20,044 bases of DNA, from NCBI GenBank assembly GCA_003482905.1, contig DMXM01000016.1, positions 108,071 through 128,114 of the forward strand, given 5' to 3'. Positions 15,047-20,044 of this stretch are shown here, piece after piece. Origin of the DNA: Elusimicrobiota bacterium. Lineage in GTDB: Bacteria > Elusimicrobiota > Elusimicrobia > Elusimicrobiales > UBA9959. The position numbers and the translations under genes are program-made. Within the stretch, counting starts at the first letter, position 1, and every line of letters starts with the position of its first letter. The notes below the pieces were generated by a model that made no database searches, was not told the DNA's origin, and saw nothing but the letters and a program-made list of their open reading frames with translations.

Positions 15047-16321
15047 ATGAAAACGCCCAACCCCGGCCCCGACAGGGCCGATATCATCGTCATAGGCGGC
15101 GGACCCGCCGGTCTTATGGCCGCCGGCCGCGCCGGGGAACTGGGCGCAAACGTTACACTTATAGAAAAGAACCAGCGCCTGGGAAGAAAGCTGCTGATCA
15201 CCGGCGGCGGCAGGTGCAATGTCACCAACAGCGCCGGCATAAAAGGGTTCATAGACGCTTTCGGCCCTAACGGTAAATTCCTGTACAGAGCGTTCAGCGT
15301 ATTCTCAGCCGAAAATCTGACCGGTTTTCTGAAATCATTCGGCGTGCCCACCCGCACCGACCCGGACGGCAAGATCTTCCCCGCCGACGACAAGGCCCAG
15401 AGCGTCCTGGACGCCCTTAAGTGCTATACAAGCCGCGGCAAAGTCGCCATAACCCACGGCGCGCAGGCCGCCGGCGTTCTGCTGCCGGACGGCCGGGCGA
15501 TAGCCGGCGTTAAACTTGCGGACGGGGGCGTCGTCTGCGGCAAAAAAGTGATCATCGCCACCGGCGGCCTGTCCTATCCCGGCACGGGCTCCACCGGCGA
15601 CGGCTATGCCCTGGCCAAACAATTGGGACACACCATCATGGCGCTGCGCCCGGGACTTACGGCGCTGGAATCGGACGAGCCGTTCATAAAAGACCTGCAG
15701 GGGCTGACGCTTCAAAACATCGCCATCTCTATTTTAATTGACGGCAGGAAGGCGGCGGCGGAAAAAGGCGATCTGCTGTTCACTCATTTCGGGGTATCCG
15801 GCCCCAAACTTCTTATTATGAGCGGTATAGCTTCGGACGCGCTGACCAAGCCGGGACACCGGGTAGAGCTTTCACTAAATCTTAAACCGGAACTGTCCGC
15901 AGCGGAACTTACCGCGGAAATACAGGGCTATTTCTCCGCTAACGGCGCCAAGATGTTCGCCAGTTACGTCAAGGCGGCCCTGCCGGGTTCTCTCGCCCCC
16001 GTATTCGAACGCCGCTGCGGCATTGAGCGCGCCAGGCAATGCGCCTCCATCACCGGCGCCGAACGCAAAACAATAGCGGAGATGTTAAGCGATTTCAGGA
16101 TACACCTGACCCGCCCGCGCCCGCTCCAGGAAGCCACCATCACGCGCGGCGGAGTGAATTTAAAGGAAATAAACCCGCAGACTATGGAATCTCGCCTTGT
16201 CCCCGGCCTGTATTTCTGCGGCGAGGTGCTGGACCTGGACGGCATCACCGGCGGCTACAACCTGCAGGAAGCTTTCTCCACCGGCTACCTGGCCGGCCAG
16301 TCCGCCGCCGCTCAGCAATAG
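15047..16321 (+). CDS. HI0933/BaiN-family FAD-dependent oxidoreductase
   Basis: Cytoplasmic flavoprotein of 424 residues in the HI0933-like group (related to E. coli YhiN/RdsA and to BaiN). The N-terminal dinucleotide-binding motif GGGPAG (17-22) is followed by Glu40 at the end of strand 2 and the family signature KLLITGGGRCNVTN (about 49-62). ATGGLSYPGTGSTGDGY and the C-terminal FCGEVLDLDGITGGYNLQ, which closes the FAD site, are also present. Length is normal (about 400). Its ATG follows the TAA of the upstream gene with no base between, and there is no clear ribosome site, so translation probably depends on coupling. The physiological substrate of the family is mostly unknown. Confidence 0.93.
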   Translation: MKTPNPGPDRADIIVIGGGPAGLMAAGRAGELGANVTLIEKNQRLGRKLLITGGGRCNVTNSAGIKGFIDAFGPNGKFLYRAFSVFSAENLTGFLKSFGVPTRTDPDGKIFPADDKAQSVLDALKCYTSRGKVAITHGAQAAGVLLPDGRAIAGVKLADGGVVCGKKVIIATGGLSYPGTGSTGDGYALAKQLGHTIMALRPGLTALESDEPFIKDLQGLTLQNIAISILIDGRKAAAEKGDLLFTHFGVSGPKLLIMSGIASDALTKPGHRVELSLNLKPELSAAELTAEIQGYFSANGAKMFASYVKAALPGSLAPVFERRCGIERARQCASITGAERKTIAEMLSDFRIHLTRPRPLQEATITRGGVNLKEINPQTMESRLVPGLYFCGEVLDLDGITGGYNLQEAFSTGYLAGQSAAAQQ

Positions 16322-16328
16322 CGTCCCC

Positions 16329-18971
16329 TCATTTCCCTATTCTCTTGTCGATCACTCTGCGGATCTTGCCGGTACGCTGGACGCGCTCTATGGCGTTGGG
16401 GTTGAGCACGTCGATGGCGGGCCTGTCCAGCCACTTCAGGCGCACGCTCTCCCGCAGGTCTTCGCAATGGTCCTCTATCTCGCGCCACAGCAGGTCCGCC
16501 AGTTCCCCGGCCCTCGCCAGCGCCGCCGCGTCCTTTACCTCCACACGGATGGCCAGCGTATCCCTGTGCCCTTTCTTGCTTATGACCACCTGAAAATTAA
16601 AGCTCAGGTCCGGCACGCGGCCCAGCGCGTTCTGTATATCGTTCACGAACAAATGCGCCCCGCCCACATGAATGCGGTCGTCGCAACGCCCGAGGATCTC
16701 GAAGCTCGGCTCCTTCCTGCCGCAGGCGCAGGGCTTCATCAGCCAGCGCCCCAGGTCCCCCACCCGGTAGCGGATGATAGGCATGTGCTTCTTTGAAAGG
16801 CACGTCACCACCAGCTCTCCGATATCCCCCTTCTTCACCGGCGCCATATTGTTCTGGTCCACGAACTCTATGAACTGGCTGAAGGCGAAAAGATGGTGCT
16901 GCCCTTTCACGCAGACCGGGCACTGGAAGCCTATTACGCCCGCGTCCGCGGTGGCGTAGCCCGCCGAGCGCACGTCCGCGCCGGGGAACACCTCTTTAAA
17001 GAACTTGACCATCTCCACGCCCACATATTCCCCGCCGTAAAATATCTTGCCCACGCAAAGCTTGTGCCTGGCGGGATTAGCCTTGACGTATTCCGCCAGC
17101 TTTACAAGGAAGGACGGCAGCCCTATCACCGCCGTCACCTTGAAGTCTTCCAGATAACCCGCGATATTCTCAAGCGGCAGATTGCTGCCCACCGGCACCG
17201 AGATGGCCTTGGTATAGGCTATGGCCTTTTCCACCGACAGCCAGCTGGACCAGAGGTTCCCCGCTATGAACAGGTTGGCTATGACGTCCTTGCCGCCAAG
17301 CCCGGCGGCCTCAAGCGTAAAGGCCAGCATCCGGCAGGTGTGGTCGTATTCGTGCTGGTCATAAAAAACATACTTGGGCTGACCCGTGGAGCCCCCGCTG
17401 GCGAAATAGATGCCGCGCTGCACTTTGGAGGTCAGCAGGTCAGAACTGTCCGGCGGCGTGTTCTCCAACACGTGGCGCTTTTCCAGAAAAGGGACCTTGG
17501 CGAAATCCTCGAAACTCACTATCTTCGGTACGCCCTTGAAATGGCGGCCGTAGAAGGGGCTGCGGCCGCGGGCGTGTTCCACCAGCTCGCTCAGCCGGTC
17601 CAGCTGGGACGGCTTTTCCTCGATGGGCACCCAGTTCACCAGCGACATCATGGGGAAGAGACCGTCGTGCGGCGAACCGTTGGCCTCCTCCAGCATGCGG
17701 CCCAGCTTCACCACGCGCGCAATACCCGCCGGCGCCAGGGTCTCCAACACCTTTCTGCGCTCTATGGACCCGCCCACCCCCACGGTCTGTATATAACCGC
17801 GCAGCGGCATCAACAGCTCCCTCACTTCTTCCAGGGTCTCAACGGTTTTAACGTATAGCACGCGGTTAAGCGGCGAAACGCGGTAGACAGGGTCTTTTTC
17901 GTAAATTACCGTCCAATCGGTCTTGGGCGCCGAGCTCTCGTAAGAGGCGCCGCCGAGCGCCGCGTCTACGCGGGCGAGCTGGCGGGCTTTATTTATCTCC
18001 ACCTGCTCGTCGGGCGACAATTTTCCCGGCGGCAGATCCTTGGCCAGGCGCGCGAAATGTTTTTTTGCGGCTTCAAGAAAATCTGCCGCCAGCGCTTTGT
18101 GCTTCTTGGCCGGCGCTATGAAATAAAGGGTATGCAGCGAGGAGCAGGCGGCCTGGTCCCACAGCGAGGCGTCCGTGGCCGCGCGCTGCGCCACCGCGTC
18201 CATGCCCTCGTTCTCCACGCAGCTCTCGAACACCACGCCCACGCTGGTCTTGGGCCCGAAGCCCTCCACCCGCACGTCGATGGGCGCTATTTTGCGGTAA
18301 GCCTGCACCGCCTCGTAACCGCCCCAGACAAAAACGGCGTTGACGTTCTTAAGCGCGGCCTCTTCCAGCTCCTGGCTGCCGCCTTTCCAACTGAGCACCG
18401 CCGCTGACCTTGAAAGTATGCCTTTCTCGTCCGCTTCGCCGAGCGCCGCCATAAAGATATTCATGAAGTTGGAGCCCGCGGAGGAAAGTTTCACTATGTT
18501 CACGTTCTTGGTGAGAAAACCTATTACCAGCGAATCCAGGATGCCCAGAAATACGTTGCCCGCGCCCACATGCAGCACCACGCCCCTGGGCAGCGCCCGG
18601 ATCAGCCCGTCGTAACCGCGGCGTTCCACCGGGGCCTCCAGCGCGTAGGGCAGGAACAGCTCCATGGTCAGGCGCTTGTTCATCGCCGCCTTGTTGAGCA
18701 GCTCCGGTATTACGTCCAGGCTCTTCTCTATCACCGGCGCCGAGAAAGTGATGTGCTCCTTAAGGTGGGCCAGCGCCGCCTTGCGGTATTTGCCGCCCTT
18801 TTCGAACAGCCGCCCGGCTTTAGCCAGGGTATCGGTGATATATTCGCGCGAGGCGCCGCGCATAAGTTCGCGCGCGGCCTGCGCTTCGCGGCCGACGCTT
18901 TCCAGCTCGGCGGGCGTCCAGACGGTTTTATTCAGAACTTTCCCAAAGAGGTAGGTGTTGTGCGTTTTCAT
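16329..18971 (-). CDS. LuxC-type acyl reductase fused to PaaK-like AMP-forming ligase
   Basis: Two enzymes in one 880-residue chain. Residues 1 to about 440 are a LuxC-like acyl-CoA/acyl-protein reductase (aldehyde dehydrogenase superfamily) that reduces an activated acyl group to an aldehyde with NADPH. HVGAGNV (134-140) lies in the nucleotide-binding part and Cys276 in DQAACSSLH is the expected acyl-carrying cysteine. Residues from about 450 to 880 are an adenylate-forming domain like phenylacetate-CoA ligase (PaaK): SGGSTGQPK (about 524-532), YRVGDLGR, a CACGR loop, GRCDDRIHVGG and C-terminal Lys869 in RTGKIRR. LuxC alone is normally about 480 residues. It overlaps LuxE by ATGA. No luciferase genes (luxAB) are nearby, so bioluminescence is not implied. 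Confidence 0.9.
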   Translation of the reverse strand: MKTHNTYLFGKVLNKTVWTPAELESVGREAQAARELMRGASREYITDTLAKAGRLFEKGGKYRKAALAHLKEHITFSAPVIEKSLDVIPELLNKAAMNKRLTMELFLPYALEAPVERRGYDGLIRALPRGVVLHVGAGNVFLGILDSLVIGFLTKNVNIVKLSSAGSNFMNIFMAALGEADEKGILSRSAAVLSWKGGSQELEEAALKNVNAVFVWGGYEAVQAYRKIAPIDVRVEGFGPKTSVGVVFESCVENEGMDAVAQRAATDASLWDQAACSSLHTLYFIAPAKKHKALAADFLEAAKKHFARLAKDLPPGKLSPDEQVEINKARQLARVDAALGGASYESSAPKTDWTVIYEKDPVYRVSPLNRVLYVKTVETLEEVRELLMPLRGYIQTVGVGGSIERRKVLETLAPAGIARVVKLGRMLEEANGSPHDGLFPMMSLVNWVPIEEKPSQLDRLSELVEHARGRSPFYGRHFKGVPKIVSFEDFAKVPFLEKRHVLENTPPDSSDLLTSKVQRGIYFASGGSTGQPKYVFYDQHEYDHTCRMLAFTLEAAGLGGKDVIANLFIAGNLWSSWLSVEKAIAYTKAISVPVGSNLPLENIAGYLEDFKVTAVIGLPSFLVKLAEYVKANPARHKLCVGKIFYGGEYVGVEMVKFFKEVFPGADVRSAGYATADAGVIGFQCPVCVKGQHHLFAFSQFIEFVDQNNMAPVKKGDIGELVVTCLSKKHMPIIRYRVGDLGRWLMKPCACGRKEPSFEILGRCDDRIHVGGAHLFVNDIQNALGRVPDLSFNFQVVISKKGHRDTLAIRVEVKDAAALARAGELADLLWREIEDHCEDLRESVRLKWLDRPAIDVLNPNAIERVQRTGKIRRVIDKRIGK

Positions 18972-20044
18972 AACATCGTCGCCGCGCTTATGGCGCAGCC
19001 CTTCAGCTTGGTCACTCCGGCGCGGCCCCTAATCTCCAGCACCGGGCCCGGCAGGCCGCAGGCGCACTTGGGCCGCAGCAGGCCGAAATCCGAAGACAGC
19101 ACCGAAAGGGAAGGATAACTGGTAAGGTACGGGGTGATGAACTGAAGCAGGCCCGGCTTATTGAAGCCGAGCGGCTCAAGGGTCCCCGGATGGCGCACTA
19201 TCACACGGCCGTAATTGGGCACGTGGAAATTGCCCAGCCGGCAGTCCACGTAGGGCACGCCATGTTCCACCATGCCAAACAGGTCCCGCACGTTCTCCAC
19301 CGGCACGCCCAGGTTGTCCGCCAGTATTTTGCGGTAGACTTTTTTATCCATGGCCTCGTCGGCCAGCGTCTTCCAGCCGCCGCCGGTCACCGCGCTGGAC
19401 CCGGGATTCAGCCGGGGATAGCGGCCAAAACGCTTCTTGAATTCTTCCGTAAGTTTAAGCGCGAAAGCCGGAAAGCCCACCAGGCGCACCAGCGAACCTG
19501 AAGCCTCGAACTTTCTCATCGCCGAGACGGCGCCGTCTATGTCGAAGTAAAAGTCGTTTTTGGCCTTGCTCCAGCGGAAGGTGTAGAAGATCTCGCCTTT
19601 CCTGGTGAAGCCGCTGAGCAGTTTGTCGGTCCAGGCGGTGCCCAGGTCTTTGGCGACCTCGGGGTCGTAAGTGAAACAGATATAATCGTGGGCGTGCGCA
19701 AGGTCGGTCAAACCGAGCCCTTCGAATACTTTCCAGGCCATGCGGCGCACGCGCATCAGCGAGCCCTTATCGAGCTGCATGCGGCTGCGGGCGCCCGAGG
19801 TGCCGCTGGACCTGAGCTCCAGGACTATTTTCGAATACGGCAGGGTGGTGAGGTCGCGCTCTTTCAGCGCGGCCACAAAGATAAAGGGTATTTTCTCCAT
19901 ATCACGCTCGGTTTTCACGGAGGCAGGCGCGAAATTCTCGGCCTTGTACAGGGCTTTGAGCACGGGGGCGCGTTTGCCCTGGAAGTCCAGGGCGGCGCGC
20001 ATGGCGGCGCAGAAAGCCCGGGAGGTTTTGGGCGAATAATCGAA
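18968..20044 (-). CDS. luxE: LuxE-type acyl-protein synthetase (cut by window edge)
   Basis: Adenylate-forming enzyme that activates a carboxylic acid with ATP and passes it through a cysteine to the LuxC reductase. The frame is open to the right edge, so the N-terminus lies outside; the first internal ATG (20000-20002) would give 344 residues, shorter than the usual 370 or so. Motifs seen are SSGTSGARS (ATP-binding loop), WTDKLLSGF, CACGLPGPVLEIRGRAG, and a cysteine nine residues from the end (KGCAISAATML), where known LuxE proteins carry their acyl-acceptor cysteine. Its TGA overlaps the ATG of the LuxC-PaaK fusion (18968-18971), showing coupled translation and a joint role. The natural acid substrate is unknown. 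Confidence 0.9.
   Translation of the reverse strand, partial: FDYSPKTSRAFCAAMRAALDFQGKRAPVLKALYKAENFAPASVKTERDMEKIPFIFVAALKERDLTTLPYSKIVLELRSSGTSGARSRMQLDKGSLMRVRRMAWKVFEGLGLTDLAHAHDYICFTYDPEVAKDLGTAWTDKLLSGFTRKGEIFYTFRWSKAKNDFYFDIDGAVSAMRKFEASGSLVRLVGFPAFALKLTEEFKKRFGRYPRLNPGSSAVTGGGWKTLADEAMDKKVYRKILADNLGVPVENVRDLFGMVEHGVPYVDCRLGNFHVPNYGRVIVRHPGTLEPLGFNKPGLLQFITPYLTSYPSLSVLSSDFGLLRPKCACGLPGPVLEIRGRAGVTKLKGCAISAATML

Noticed and set aside
16893..17858. Plus-strand open frames opposite the LuxC-PaaK, buk, ptb and M29 genes (for example 16893-17858, 7294-8418, 6360-7208, 13076-14170)
   Set aside because: They are mirror frames of well-supported minus-strand genes in GC-rich DNA, with biased His/Arg-rich composition and no recognisable motif.
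1..20044. CRISPR array, tRNA, rRNA, prophage or insertion-sequence transposase
   Set aside because: I saw no regularly spaced repeats, no tRNA or rRNA-like sequence and no transposase, integrase or phage structural gene.

Overview
The window is GC-rich, densely coded bacterial DNA with Gram-negative traits: exported proteins with Sec-type signal peptides, a MepK-like peptidoglycan hydrolase and surface-glycan enzymes. The gene mix (secreted proteins of unknown function, a Ptb-Buk acyl-phosphate operon, a nucleotide-translocase-like carrier and a LuxC/LuxE pair without luciferase) would suit an anaerobic amino-acid or peptide fermenter. Elusimicrobiota is my best guess, but this is an impression from gene content; no rRNA or other marker is present to prove it.

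Layout. Bases 1-197 hold no clear gene, only a GC-rich hairpin and a short direct repeat. Threonine dehydrogenase (tdh) lies at 198-1229 on the minus strand. A spacer with a near-perfect REP-like hairpin separates it from a large minus-strand membrane Ser/Thr kinase (1431-3884) that carries its TPR domain on the outside. Divergent from the kinase are two plus-strand exported proteins: a MepK/DUF882-type peptidase (4056-4766) and an unrecognised protein (4868-5719), closed by a strong bidirectional terminator at 5737-5765.

From that terminator to 14182 every gene is on the minus strand. In transcription order they are an M29 aminopeptidase, a CmcI-type methyltransferase, a family 2 glycosyltransferase, an NTT-like MFS carrier, and a tightly packed group made of a secreted DUF4185-like beta-propeller, butyrate kinase, phosphate butyryltransferase and a SEC-C zinc protein. 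A divergent promoter region at 14183-14365 leads to a plus-strand pair: an exported ParBc_2 protein and an HI0933/BaiN-type flavoprotein, which meet stop-to-start with no gap. The right end is a minus-strand pair running in from outside the window: LuxE (cut by the edge) and a LuxC-PaaK fusion, overlapping by ATGA.

How the parts fit. Aminopeptidase, Tdh and Ptb-Buk together suggest peptide and amino-acid breakdown with ATP made from acyl-phosphates. LuxE plus LuxC-PaaK look like an acid-to-aldehyde reductase of unknown purpose. The glycosyltransferase and methyltransferase probably decorate a surface glycan. The most unusual items are the LuxC-PaaK fusion, the outside-TPR/inside-kinase receptor, the exported ParB-like protein, and a butyrate kinase that lacks the usual lysine in its first nucleotide-binding motif.
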